Below are positions 48,163-59,494 of a DNA stretch of 64,000 bases, one piece after another (positions within the stretch are counted from its first letter, which is position 1; each line of letters opens with the position of its first letter). The stretch comes from Gigaspora margarita (Eukaryota > Glomeromycota > Glomeromycetes > Diversisporales > Gigasporaceae), in NCBI GenBank assembly GCA_009809945.1, contig WTPW01000557.1, positions 264,816 through 328,815 on the forward strand. Reading direction: 5' to 3'. The notes under the pieces are model-generated. The model worked only from the letters and a program-made list of their open reading frames with translations, did no database searches and was not told the DNA's origin. The position numbers and the translations under genes are program-made.

Positions 48163-49996
48163 TACAAAAAAAAATAAAAATTTTAAAAACTTTGAGCGAA
48201 TATATCTCCACAACCACTGGACCAAGTTTGTTGAAAATTTTTTATTTGAATTTTAAGGATTCATAGAATTCAAATAAAAAAATTTTTATTGGCCTTGGTC
48301 AAATAGTTGTGGAGATACATTCGCTCAAAGTTTTAAAAAAATTGGCGCAGCTTCTATTTTGACAGGTGTTTTAACTTTACTCAAACTTTGAACGAATATA
48401 TCTTCACAACCACTTGACCAAGGTCGATAAAAATTTTTTTATTTGAATTCTATGAATCCATAGAATTCAAATAAAAAAATTTTTAACAAATTCAGTCAAG
48501 TGGTTGTGGAGATACATTCGCTCAAATTTTGAGTAAAGTCAAAACGCCTGTCAAAATAGAAGCTGTGCCAATTTTTTTAAAAACTTTGAGCGAATGTATC
48601 TCCACAGCCACTTGACCAAGATCGATGAAAATTTTTTTATTTGAATTCTATGAATCCATAGAATTCAAATAAAAAAATTTCAACAAATTTGGTCATGTGG
48701 TTGTGGAGATACATTCACTTAAAGTTTGAGTAAAGTCAAAATACCTGTTAAAATAGAAGCTATGCCAATTTTTTTAAAAACTTTAAGCGAATGTATCTCC
48801 ACAACCACTTGACCAAGGCCGATGAAAATTTTTTTATTTGAATTCTATGAATCCATAGAATTCAAATAAAAAAATTTTCATCGGCCTTGGTCAAGTGGTT
48901 GTGGAGCACTTTCGCTCAAATTTTGAGTAAAGTCAAAATGCCTGTCAAAATAGAAGCTGCACCAATTTTATTAAAAATTTGAGCGAATGTATCTCCACAA
49001 CCACTTGACCAAGGTCGATGAAAATACTTTTATTTGAATTCTATGAATCCATAGAATTTAAATAAAAAAATTTTTAACAAATTTGTCATGTGATTGTAGA
49101 GATACATTTGCTCAAAGTATGAGTAAAGTCAAACACTTGCTAAAATAGAAGCTGTGCCAATTTTTTTAAAAACTTTGAGTGAATGTATCTCCACAACCAC
49201 TTAACCAAGGTCAATGAAAATTTTTTTATTTGAATTCTATGAATCCACAGAATTCAAATAAAAAATTTTTATCAGCCTTGGTCAAGTGGTTGTAGAGATA
49301 CATTCGCTCAAAGTTTAAGTAAAGTCAAAACGCCTGTCAAAATAGAAGCTGCGCTAATTTTATTAAAAACTTTGAGCGAATGTATCTCCACAACCACTTG
49401 ACCAAGATCGATGAAAATTTTTTTATTTGAATTCTATAAATCCATAGAATTCAAATAAAAAAATTTTCAACAACTTCGGTCAAGTGGTTGTGGAGATACA
49501 TTCACTCAAAGTTTGAGTAAAGTCAAACGCCTGTCAAAATAGAAGCTGTGCCAATTTTTTTAAAAGCTTTGAGCAAATGTATCTCCACAACCACTTGACC
49601 AAGGTCGATAAAAATTTATTTATTTGAATTCTATGAATCCATTGAATTCAAATAAAAAATTTTTGTTAACCTTGGTCAAGTGGTTGTAAAGATACATTCG
49701 CTCAAAGTTTGAGTAAACTCAAAATGCCTGTCAAAATAGAAGCTGCGCCAATTTTTTTAAAAACTTTGAGCAAATGTATCTCCACAACCACTTGACCAAG
49801 ATCGATGAAAATTTTTTTATTTGATTTCTATGAATCCATAGAATTCAAATAAAAAAATTTTCATCGACCTTGGGTAAGTAGTTGTGGAGATATATTCGCT
49901 CAAAGTTTGAGTAAAGTCAAAACGCCTGTCAAAATAGAAGTTGCATCAATTTTTTTAAAAACTTTGAGCGAATGTATCTCCGCAACTACTTGATAC
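48163..49996. repeat. Tandem array of nine palindromic units, about 197 bp each
   Basis: The motif ATCTCCACAACCACTTGACC or a variant starts a unit near 48203, 48398, 48596, 48790, 48988, 49186, 49383, 49578 and 49777, with a broken tenth at 49975 (spacing 194-199 bp). Each unit contains inverted arms of about 70 bp meeting at GAATTCTATGAATCCATAG, so each could form a long hairpin. The units are joined by a spacer of about 55 bp (GTCAAAACGCCTGTCAAAAT and onward). The first spacer (about 48325-48385) is in the opposite orientation to all the others. Confidence 0.9.
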
Positions 49997-50289
49997 TATA
50001 CATCTAAAAATCTTATGTTTTTATATCAATACATATAGTTATGCTGTATTTAGTTGTATACTGAGTTGTTTATAAGTAATTATAGGCATCTCTCGTGGTA
50101 GATATATATCTTATATATCTCCCATATTGCCTTGGTCCAAATTTTAAAAAATTCGAAATTTTTTTATTTATTATTAAAAATAATTTTTTATTAAAAAAAT
50201 ACAAGTAGTAAAAAGTACAAGAAAAAAAATAAAGATAAAAAAGATCATAACAAAGAGCACAACAAAACAAATTAAAAATACAATAAGAG

Positions 50290-51300
50290 TGCCACCAAAT
50301 TATGACCAAGAACACCAACAAACAGTGACCAAAAGTCATCACCAAACTACAACCAAAAAGCACTACCAAACTATGATCCAAAAGCACTACCAAACTAAAC
50401 ATAAATACACGTAAGTAGATGATCAAAGGTACCACCAAACGACAACCAAAGGCATAACCAAAGGTACCACCAAATGATGACCAAAGGCATGACCAAAGGC
50501 ACCACCAAACAATAACCAAAGACATGACCAAAAGCACTACCAAACAATGATCAAAGATATAACTAAAGAATGACCAAAGGCACTACCAAAACATAGTACA
50601 CATTAGTAAATGTTAGTACACGTTAGTACACAAAAAGCATTGCAAAAATAACAACCAAAGCACAAAAAAAAATACCCATCAAACGATGACCAAAGGTATA
50701 ACCAAAAGCACTACCAAATGACAACCAAAGGCACCACCAAATGACAACATGTAAGCACACGTAAGTACAGCCAAATGACAACCAAAAGCACCACTAAACG
50801 ACCACCAAAGGCACCACCAAACAACAACCAAAGGCATGACAAAAGGCACCACCAAACAACTACCAAAGGCATAACCAAAGGCACTACCAAAATGATGACC
50901 AAAGGTATGACCAATGCACTACCAAATGATGACCAAAGATATGACCAAAGGATGACCAAAGGCACTACCAAAACATAGTATACATTAGTAAATATTAGTA
51001 CACATTAGTACATGAAAAGCATTGTAAGAATGACAACCAAAGCACAAAATAAATACCAACCAAATGATGACCAAAGGCACAACCAAAAGCACTACCAAAT
51101 AATGACCAAAGGCACCACCAAATAACAACATGTAAGTACACATAAGTACCGCCAAATAACAACTAAAGGCACTACCAAATGATCACCAAAGGCACCACCA
51201 AATGACAACCAAAAGCATGACCAAAGGTACCACCAAACGACGACCAAAGGCATGTCCAAAGGCACCACCAAAGACATGACCAAAAGCACTACACGCAAAA
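50290..51300. repeat. Minisatellite of CCAAAGGCACCACCAAACGA type
   Basis: Dozens of degenerate units, CCAAAGGCATGACCAAAGGC and CACCACCAAACGACAA, of about 12-24 bp. A higher-order repeat of about 400 bp is visible because the TAGTACACATTAGTA block appears at 50600 and 50990. The long hydrophobic minus-strand frames here (50070-50543, 50711-50971, 51092-51439) and their plus-strand shadows follow from the repeat and are not called as genes. Confidence 0.8.
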
Positions 51301-51323
51301 TTAACAACAGCAACATTAAGCAC

Positions 51324-51452
51324 CTAACGGTGACAATTATCAATAGCGATACCAACTGCAGCACCAACAGTAGCACCAATTGCAGCACCAATAGTGGCAC
51401 CAACGACGACACCAAAGATGACACCAACAATGATACCAACTGCGAAACAAGC
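51324..51452 (-). CDS. Glycine-zipper-like short frame, possible captured exon
   Basis: Read from 51452 downwards, the minus strand encodes about 42 aa before TAG. A glycine falls at every fourth position over eight repeats (pattern VGIIVGVIFGVVVG, then ATIGAAIG and on). Upstream the minus strand shows a run of T followed by AG, which looks like a 3' splice site. GxxxG runs of this kind form membrane-packing helices. It has no start codon of its own, so if real it is an exon fragment, perhaps host sequence captured by the MULE. The neighbouring minisatellite could be an overgrown version of the same coding repeat. A repeat artefact is an equally fair reading. Confidence 0.3.
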   Translation of the reverse strand, partial: ACFAVGIIVGVIFGVVVGATIGAAIGATVGAAVGIAIDNCHR

Positions 51453-51699
51453 TAAAAAAAAAATTTAGTATAGTGAAAAAAAAAACAAAAGATTAAAGAT
51501 GATCTTGTGTCACTTATCTAGTAGCATTCGATAATGGCTTGGTGATGCAGAGTAAGATTGTTCAACCTTGCATTGGCAATTGGATATACACATGAGTCTT
51601 AGTCATGTGATTTTCTCATTTGTTGATTGGTTAAAAGGGCCAGATATATATAAGCTAGGCATCTCTAGCTAGAGATGCCTAGAATTTCCCATTTATAAA

Positions 51700-52313
51700 T
51701 ATATTTATAAATATATTCATAAGGGTTTTATTATTTGATACATAGTGCACTAAATGCATCAGTAATACAAAGTTGATAAACCATGATGAAATTACATCAC
51801 AACGACAATAGTGATTAAAGTAGTAATTGATTTACAACATATATATATATAGTAATACAACTAATTTCTATCCTAATCTCTCTTCTCTAAAATTTTACAA
51901 GGTGTTAGTATAGAAGTAGACCATAATACAAGCAATATAAATAGAATGAAAGACAATGAAATGAAGTTAATACAAGTAACGTGAATTCACTTTTTTATCC
52001 TCAGAGCTATAAAAGTATAATGAAACATGTTAGTATAAATAAAAACATGAACACAACTAAAAAAATTATGAAATTAGTACAAGTAATATTGAGGTTGTAG
52101 TATCTGAAATTGGGTTGTGGAGTCTGCAGGCTGCAACAAATTTTAAAATTTTGCAACCAAAATCTAAAATGTATATGCAAATTTCGCACATAAATTTGCA
52201 AAATTTACTAATAAATTTCTATTAAATATTTATATATACAACTAAGTTTTTATAAATTTTTATAATTCGCAAATTTTTTTTTATTTGGTTGCGGCCCGCA
52301 ACTAATTTAAAAA
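51700..52313. other. Flank of the MULE and start of the FAR1-like relic
   Basis: 51700-51725 is the remaining AT satellite. From about 51965 to 52090 the sequence duplicates 52440-52565 (AGAGCTATAAAAGTATAATG block), part of a repeated N-terminal coding region. At about 52122-52303 there is a small insertion with ends GTCTGCAGGCTGCAACAAA and, inverted, AGTTGCGGGCCGCAACCAAA. Confidence 0.45.
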
Positions 52314-55300
52314 TTGAATTTTAGACACTATGTAGATGATAACAAAACAAACGTGTATGAAGCCATGAAAGATACAGAAGTCAATGTGGATGAGTATTTT
52401 GATGAATTATGTCATGGTCGTATAAATGTGGACAAAGTTAATACAAGCAACACGGATTCACTTTTACATCCTCAGAGCTATAAAAGTATAATGAAACATG
52501 TTAGCATAGACTAATATGGGGACAAACATGAAAAAAATTATGAATTTAGCACAAGTATCACTGTGGATAATAATGAAACAAATGTGTATAAAGCTGTAGA
52601 AGATACAAAAGCTAATGTAAAAGATATTTTGATTAAGTATATTGTGGTCATGTAGATGTAGATGATTTAAATATAAATTTCAAAGTGATTACAATAAGTG
52701 AAGGAGATCAATTTTCTGATTTTGAAGAAGCAGAACAAAATATAAAATGTTATGCTAAGTTCAAAGTGTTTAAGACAAGGTTGGACCAGAGTACTATTAT
52801 TGAAAAGAAAATTGAGAAAAAATTGTGTGAAAAAGAATGATTTCTGTCGTCATGCTAGCAGATAGCAACCAATGAATTCTACAAAATTAGAGAAAACAAT
52901 TAAAATAGAATGCCAATGGCATATTAATCTCTCATGACTGTTAAAACAGATTTGAATAACTACATCTATATAACAATACTAAATAATGAACATAAACATA
53001 ATATGTGTCCAGAGGCTCTTCAATTCGAAAGAGATAAGGTGTTTACAAGAAAAATAAAAGTTGACATTGAATTCTATGTAAAATATTGTTATTTTAGTGT
53101 GATCTTAATTAGGCAGGTTCTTAAGCAAAAGTATTCTTCTCACCCTGTCTTTGCTAAGGACCTATATAAGAGAATTCAAAAATGCCAACTATCAGCACAA
53201 TTTAATGAAGGTAATGTAGCAAGTTTTTATAAAGAGTTACTTGGTAAACAACATAAAGATCCCAATAGTTTGTAGAAGTAACATAGAAAATTGAGACAAA
53301 TACCTTAACTGGACTCTTTTGGATAAGTCCTGACCAAATAATTTTGTATTATAAGTTCAGCAAGTTAGTAAGTCACAACAATGCATCTAGAATAAATTGC
53401 TACCGTATGCCATTGTTTCTAAGTGATGAGACTACAGAATCATATTAGTAGACTTTATATATAATAAAAAAAGCAACAAAAGGATATATGTCTGGTGTAA
53501 TTATCACTAATAGTAACCCTGCTATGTATAGAGTGGACTTAATTGAACTTTCAACTACTTGTCACCTTTTCTGTATATACCATATTAAAAAAACCTAAAA
53601 AGATACTATATGCAAAATTAGATGCAAATTTTGATAGTTTTTACTCTGCATTCTGAAAATATCAGAATAGCAATACTTCTGAAAGCTTTAAAAAGAAATG
53701 GTTAGTAAGAATCCATTGGCAGGACCCCAAAATATCTACAAAAGGGTAACGTTTTACAAAAATTGCTAAATATAAAAAGATCTGCAAGAAAAAGACAAAA
53801 ATAAACAAACTAATTACTATAAAAGGAAATAATTTGCACAAAAAAGGCCAAAAATAAGCAAATTAAAACCCTACCACTCTCTATATATTTCGGGGCCCTC
53901 CATTGGTGAAGCAATATCTTGAAAGATACTTATATAAATGATGTAAGTCCTGGGCATGGGGTTTATGGTGATATTGTTCACTCTTAGAATTGAGTCAACT
54001 TTCTTTGTCGAGAGTCAAAATGCGTGCAATAAGTATATACTTAAAAATAGTAACACTTCTCTTTGTGTGATCAGCAAAGTTCTTATGCACCAAGCTCAAA
54101 ATCAAGTAAACAAAAGGAAGTATGAAGATTTAGTTACAAGGGTTCCTTCAACTACAAGTAATATAATAATTTTTCCAAAAGCAGAAGAAATTGTTACACA
54201 TTACCTGCACCCAAATATTGCACAATATTTGGTTAGTCAAATGAAAGAGTGCATTTTTATGTAGCATTCTATTCAAACATCAAAGAAGTTGAGAATACAC
54301 CAACAGGTAAACCATCTGAAAATAAATTCTTTGAAGATGAGCCAAATAGCATTCTTGTGAGCGCCAAGTTATTTTGGATCAACTGAATAAGACTAATATC
54401 AAAGAAGTTTAGAAAATTTCTCAAATTACTGAGCATAATGTAAATCATATAATTTTTTGTTTAACAAATAGATCGTATAGCTGTACCTGCCTATTATAGC
54501 AAAAATTAGGACTAGTTTGTTGTCATTATTTTCATCTACTGAATGTTACAAGGACAGAATGTTTCAGTATGAGATTAATTAACATTCGATAGATTCTAAG
54601 AGAATACTATGACAATGCATTAAACAAGCATGACTGATTTGGGCAATGGTTTATGGATGATAAACAAGTAAATTGTAGCAACAGGTCTTTCAAATTGTCT
54701 CAGTTATCTATTTGTGAGAATAATCAAGAACATATAAATGATAACTTTATAGACTAGCAGCTGTTTTATAAAAAGGTGTAGGGTTTAATTAATACTGCTA
54801 CTTATAAATACCTGTTACATAATGATAATGAATTTGTTAAGATAATCAAAAATTATTTGAATAATATATGCAAATGTAAAAAGGAATATAACAAGATGCA
54901 TCGAGTAGATATGAGTAAGAAAGATAATAGTCTTGAAAAAGACAATAATCTTTATGAAGATAATGACCTTAATGAAGATGATGAAAATGATGACCTTAAC
55001 AAAGATGACCTTGACAAAGAAAATGCATGTACAAGTATTTTGTTTAAAATCTTTTGGTAGTAGCTACTAAAGGCAGACCAAAATCAGCTAGTCATCATAT
55101 GAATAATACAAATCAACAATCAGCGAATAAAAAAAAAAGAAAATGTGATACTAGTTATAATAAAACTAGCAATCAACAAATAAGAAAAGGCATGGTCCAA
55201 ATCTTTGCAGTTACTGTAAAGTAGAGGTGTGATCTGTTCAAATTCGGATCATCCGGATTGCACAAAAATCAAATCCTTATTCGTAAAGATGATCAACAAT

Positions 55301-55540
55301 TCGCAGATTTTTGAACGGATGATTTGAAACTGCTGATTTGACAAATAAAAATGTTTGTTTACATGTAATAAATGATCTGCAATCCACAGATATCCGCATA
55401 TTTTTTAAACGGATTAAACAGATTATACAAAAATCTGGATTTTGAACAAATATACAGATTGCAGATCAACGGATCTCACCTCTACTGTAAAGAATCAGGT
55501 TATAATATTGCTAGATGTTCAAAAAAGATTATTAATTAGA
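52314..55540 (+). pseudogene. FAR1-like/MULE transposase relic
   Basis: Fragments appear in the order of FAR1-related MULE transposases. A repeated acidic N-terminal segment comes first. A FAR1-type DNA-binding region follows (FSDFEEAEQNIKCYAKFK, about 52719). Next are NNEHKHNMCPEALQFERDK (52985-53038) and DLYKRIQKC (53158). The transposase core has LFWISPDQIILYY (about 53319) and TTCHLFCIYHIKK (about 53555). Then come a VESQNACNKYI segment (54011), a SWIM-like zinc region with LVCCHYFHL (about 54510), and a C-terminal CCHC-type knuckle CSYCK...GYNIARC (55205-55525). Many stops and frameshifts; dead. A 263-bp hAT MITE splits the final zinc knuckle. Strand and order fit one original gene. Its terminal repeats were not found. 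Confidence 0.8.
55222..55484. mobile_element. 263-bp hAT-type MITE inside the FAR1 zinc knuckle
   Basis: The ends TAGAGGTGTGATC and, inverted, TAGAGGTGAGATC have a perfect 8-bp duplication CTGTAAAG (55214-55221 and 55485-55492). Taking out the element and one duplication joins CSYCK to ESGYNIARC in frame. The body has several inverted GGATNATCCG-like and GATCTGCAATC motifs. Confidence 0.9.
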
Positions 55541-55826
55541 TGTAAATTGTACTGTATATATAGCTGCTGCTTAATAATTTATATAATGTTTGAATTTGCA
55601 GTGCTTTTAATGATAACATGCATGTATATACTCATACTAACCTTATACTATGTGTAAGTTAAAATAAAATTTAAAATGATATATATGTATGTCTCAGATT
55701 AATACTTGTTTCAAATATTAATCAGCCTAAATTAGAATAGTAAGATTAGAGTTTAATTTAGACCAATCAATGTTGATCAGTTAATGCTGGCCAAAAAAAT
55801 TGATACTACATTAATCTAAGATACAA
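55541..55826. other. AT-rich, no gene recognised
   Basis: Separates the FAR1-like relic from the hAT element. Nothing recognised. Confidence 0.35.
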
Positions 55827-55834
55827 CATATATA

Positions 55835-57152
55835 CAGTGTTTAAAATTGGCTTGCACAAGATGCACATGTGCAAGTACTTTTGATTTTGTGCATTAAACC
55901 TAGATAAGTAAATGCACATGTGTGCATTTAAAATTAATTTAAATAATTGCACAGAAAAATAATGTGCAACAAGAATTAAAATTTTTATGCACAAAAAATA
56001 ATATGCTACAAGAATTTAAAATTTTAATGTACAAAAAATAATCAGGCAATCATATTTTTATTTTTATTTTTTTGGAAGCTTTAATATAATCAATAATATA
56101 TTAGTTATTATTTTTTTATACAAATCAAATAACTTTATTAGGACCATTTTTTATTTTATATACCTATTAATATAACTAAAAAAATGTTATAATTTTTTTT
56201 ATAGAAATGTAAAAAAAAACCTATATTAATGAAATATCAACTGATTTACATAAAATTTTAGAGTAGATATATTTTGTTCTTCTAAACAACTTGTCTTATT
56301 GCATAAAAATCAAATTGCTTAGTATTATTTTGATTTCATATATAGCAATGATCAATAATTATATATAAAGATTCTTAAAACTTATAATAAAAAATTTTTA
56401 TATAAAGACATTGATTGCTGCTATATTTAAAGGCAAAATAATACTAAACAAATCAATTTTTATGCAATATAAAAAGTTGTTCAAGAGAATGAAATACATT
56501 TATTTTAAAATTTTTATATAAATTAATTGAAATTTCATTATTTTAACTTTTATTTTATGTTTTTTACAAAAAATTAGCTATATTTATAGATAAATAAAAT
56601 GAAAAATAATACTAATAAAAAGTTATCTAATTTACATAAAATTTTATAGTAGATATATTCTGCTCTCCTGAGCAACATTTATTATTGCATAAAAAATATG
56701 ATTGTAAAGAAGTAATTTTATTATTAAAATTGGCCAATAAATTTTAAAAAATAGTGATTATAATATAATGTTAACCATGTAGAGGTATTTTTAATATAAA
56801 TAAACAGTATCATATTTTGGCATAATTATATAGAGTTTGTAACTAAATGGGAGGTGATTATATAGAAGGACACTTTATATAGATTAATTTAGCTGATAGT
56901 TTAACCTCTTATTCTGCACCAATTTAGTTAATAAGTTAGTCACTTTTAGTTAAACAATAACCAATAAATATAATGATAATTTGCAAATTGAAGATTTTAC
57001 TATATTTACTTAATAATTTTTAATGTACATATGTGCAAGTAATAAATTTTTTTATATTCACTCATGTGCAATCAATTAATTGTTTGTGCAACTAAAACCT
57101 TAATATTACTTGCATTTGTGCAAGTAATTTTGAATCTGAATTTTAAATACTG
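55835..57152. mobile_element. 1318-bp hAT-type element, copy B (inverted)
   Basis: Starts CAGTGTTTAAAATT and ends with the inverse of CAGTATTTAAAATT. A perfect 8-bp target duplication CATATATA flanks it (55827-55834 and 57153-57160). Its length equals copy A at 34248-35565 exactly, in opposite orientation. Both share landmarks such as CAAGATGCACATGTGCAAGT and TATGCCAAAATATGATACTG. Non-autonomous. Confidence 0.9.
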
Positions 57153-57170
57153 CATATATATATATCTTGT

Positions 57171-57355
57171 TAGGTGCAAATATAGAGGTTAGGATAGGGT
57201 TAGGATTAGAGTAGAGTTAGAATTAGAGTTAGAGTTATAGAATTATAATAAAATTGTGAGAGATGCATTTTTTGTTAAAAGTGCAACAGGGGTTACTCTA
57301 GTAAAATTTGTATAACATAAAGGTGCATTGTAGTGCAGGTGCATTAAATTTTAAA
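57171..57355. mobile_element. Partial MITE of the GGGTTTTAAAATTTAGTGCA family
   Basis: The right end (AGTGCAGGTGCATTAAATTT then AAAACCC) and a TTAGGGTTAGG-like core match the element at 61136-61360. The left end is degraded next to the hAT insertion. Confidence 0.55.
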
Positions 57356-57602
57356 ACCCTATTCATAATATTCAAATATTTATCTATAGTTTAAAATATT
57401 TTGGCCAATTATTGCATATTATATAGTTATATAATTTGTGTAATATAAATATGCATATTGGTTTCACAAAGCTTATTGCACTATTTTTTGCAAAAATAAT
57501 TTTAGATTACATGATACTAAATATTGTGTAATGTTACACAAGCTCTATTTTTGTAACTTAGTTTGAACCTAGGTTAGGTATTTAAACCAAAATAGGTTTT
57601 GT
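57356..57602. other. AT-rich, no gene recognised
   Basis: Nothing recognised. Confidence 0.3.
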
Positions 57603-57765
57603 TATAAATATTCAAAATATTTATAAATATTTATAATATCAGAAGATTTATAAATATTCAAAATATTTATAAATATTCAAAATATTTATGAATATTCATA
57701 AATATTTTGAATATTCATAAATATTTATGAATATTCAAAATATTTATGAATTTTATAATAAGGCC

Positions 57766-58008
57766 ATTTGAATTTATAATTTCATTTAACATTCCCTTAA
57801 GAAGCTTAAGCGTGGTGGGGGGAGGGCAGTCAAATTAAACAAACATATTAAAATTGCAAAAAATAAACACATTATTATTGGTTGACTAATAAGTACTATT
57901 GGAATCCTAAACGAGATGAGCATTCTGATTGGCCTGTTTAATTATAGGGGAGCTTTTAGAGCTGGTGGGGGAGAACGTTAAACGAAATTGTAATTTCGAA
58001 CAGCCTAA
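57766..58008. mobile_element. MITE of about 240 bp in the satellite
   Basis: The imperfect ends TAAGGCCATTTGAATTTATA and, inverted, TTAGGCTGTTCGAAATTACA run for about 37 bp. A 12-bp direct repeat TTATGAATTTTA flanks (57754-57765 and 58009-58020), although the satellite itself could supply part of it. Mutator-like by duplication length. Confidence 0.6.
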
Positions 58009-58079
58009 TTATGAATTTTAATAATATTTATGAATATTCAAAATATTTATGAATATTCATAATAATTATTAATTTTTAT

Positions 58080-59070
58080 TTTATTTTTTTTTATTTTTTT
58101 TTTTTTTAAAGTGTCCGTCTTCGGGAACTGGGAATTTTTATTCAAGATATTAGGACCGTTGGTATCCACTTAAGGGAATACCGGCATTTGTTACATTGAT
58201 GAGAGTACAACTAGCCACACCTGCAACTTTTGGTTGCCTATTTAAGTAGCCACCCGAGGGTCCTACACTAGCTGCAATACCTGCAACCCGCATACCGGCA
58301 TTGCCTATTTAAACCCTCTGGTCTCTGATCTGCCTGCCAACCCATCTTGTATCACCAGTACAGCCACCAGTTTCTAACCTAGAGTTCATACCGGATGCTA
58401 ATCACCACCCTTAGGACTAATTTATCCTCGATGAAAAACTTGGTAGAGCAGTCCCTGTCCCACCCAGGTATTACCTACACTTCGGTAAATTACGCTACAG
58501 CTTTACCTATACACTTGCAGTCCAGGGGTTACCTAAACCGCTACCATTACCTACTTCTGCCCTTGTAAGGTTCACTTCAACCCTAGCACCCACCTCACCA
58601 TCCTACCGGTCCTTATACCGGATCTACAAACTTCCAAACCAGTTAGCCCGGAAGGGTCGATATGGCCTTCTTCCCTTGGTACCTAATTCCGAAACATAGG
58701 TCCTTTTCCTCCGGTGCGACTCCAGCGGCCAGGTTGGTGAACCCCCTCCTCGAGGGTCTTATCGTCTGATTCTCTGGCTCCGGTTTCCGATATTCTGGTT
58801 TTGGTAGCACTGTCAAAGATCTTTGCTACCTCCTTACTCGGGGCTTGCCAAACGGGTTTCCGTTTCTCCGGTTCCTTGGATTTGTGCGCCCAAAGGCTCC
58901 CATTCGAGATGGTGTACCAAGGCCTACAGGTAATGTACCCAACCGATCGACGAGAAGCAGTTACCGGAACACAGGTCTATTTTTTCAAAGCGTCGCCAGT
59001 GGGATTTGAACCCTAGACCTGCCGCTTGGGGGGTAACAACTTAACAACTTCCCTAAGTCGCCACACCCTT
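58080..59070 (-). mobile_element. Long SINE-like retroposon with tRNA-like head and A-rich tail
   Basis: On the minus strand the element starts at 59070 with AAGGGTGTGGCGACTTAGGG. That segment holds an A-box-like TGGCGACTTAGGG. About 45 nt later comes a perfect pol III B box GGTTCAAATCC (plus 59002-59012). It ends at 58080-58107 in an A-rich tail (T-rich on plus). A 16-bp direct repeat AATTATTAATTTTTAT flanks it exactly (58064-58079 and 59071-59086), as expected for LINE-driven retroposition. The body is far more GC-rich than its surroundings. At 991 bp it is much longer than usual SINEs. The frame at 58801-59016 is incidental. Confidence 0.8.
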
Positions 59071-59219
59071 AATTATTAATTTTTATAATACTTATAGATA
59101 TTCAATATATTTATAAAAATTCATAATATTTATGAAAATTCAAAATATTTATGAATATTATAATATTTATTAATATTTATAATATTTAGGAATATTTATA
59201 AGGAGATTGCTAAATATCG

Positions 59220-59494
59220 CAGGTCGCGATATTGCAAATTAATATGATTGACCAATTAAATCACAGGATCTTGTATAACAAACCAAACAAAAAATTAAAA
59301 AAATTACAAAATTTTAAATATCTTGAAATCTCATTATGTAAACTAGGTTCAGGCTTTTAATTAAAAGTTTTTAGCATTTAATTTTGCACATATATATGCC
59401 CTCTAATCCTAACTTTAATACTAGTTCAAATCCTAACCCTAACTAATAATAATATTAATTTTTTTTAAATATTAACCTGTGATATTGCAACCTG
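59220..59494. mobile_element. Candidate MITE with CAGGTCGCGATATTGCA-like ends
   Basis: Imperfect inverted ends CAGGTCGCGATATTGCA / CAGGTTGCAATATCACA bracket a segment with a CTAACCCTAACT tract. No target duplication found. Confidence 0.45.

Larger units (their letters stand above)
47994..51690. mobile_element. Mutator-like element (MULE), 3.7 kb, with perfect 9-bp target duplication
   Basis: Left end: GGGTTCTTCTAGGCATCTCT. Right end inverted: GGGAAATTCTAGGCATCTCT. Similarity runs on for about 100 bp, through TAGCTAGAGAT, a TCTGGCC block, CCAATYAA and a TCACRTGA block. The 9-mer ATTTATAAA lies immediately outside both ends (47985-47993 and 51691-51699). Long inverted repeats with a 9-bp duplication are the signature of Mutator-like elements. 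There is no transposase frame. The body holds a 1.8-kb array of palindromic units (48163-49996), a degenerate internal copy of the terminal motif (about 50085), and a second array (50290-51300) next to a glycine-zipper-like frame (51324-51452). Confidence 0.85.

Noticed and set aside
48163..49996. Regular array considered as a CRISPR
   Set aside because: The genome is eukaryotic, and both repeat and spacer are the same from unit to unit. It is a satellite of palindromes.
50070..51439. Hydrophobic minus-strand frames and their lysine/threonine-rich plus-strand shadows
   Set aside because: They arise from the CCAAAGGCAC-type minisatellite, shift frame with each indel and have no start context or domain.
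59000..59065. Functional tRNA gene on the minus strand
   Set aside because: A and B boxes are present, but the arms do not form a full cloverleaf. The sequence continues as a retroposon with an A-rich tail and target duplication.
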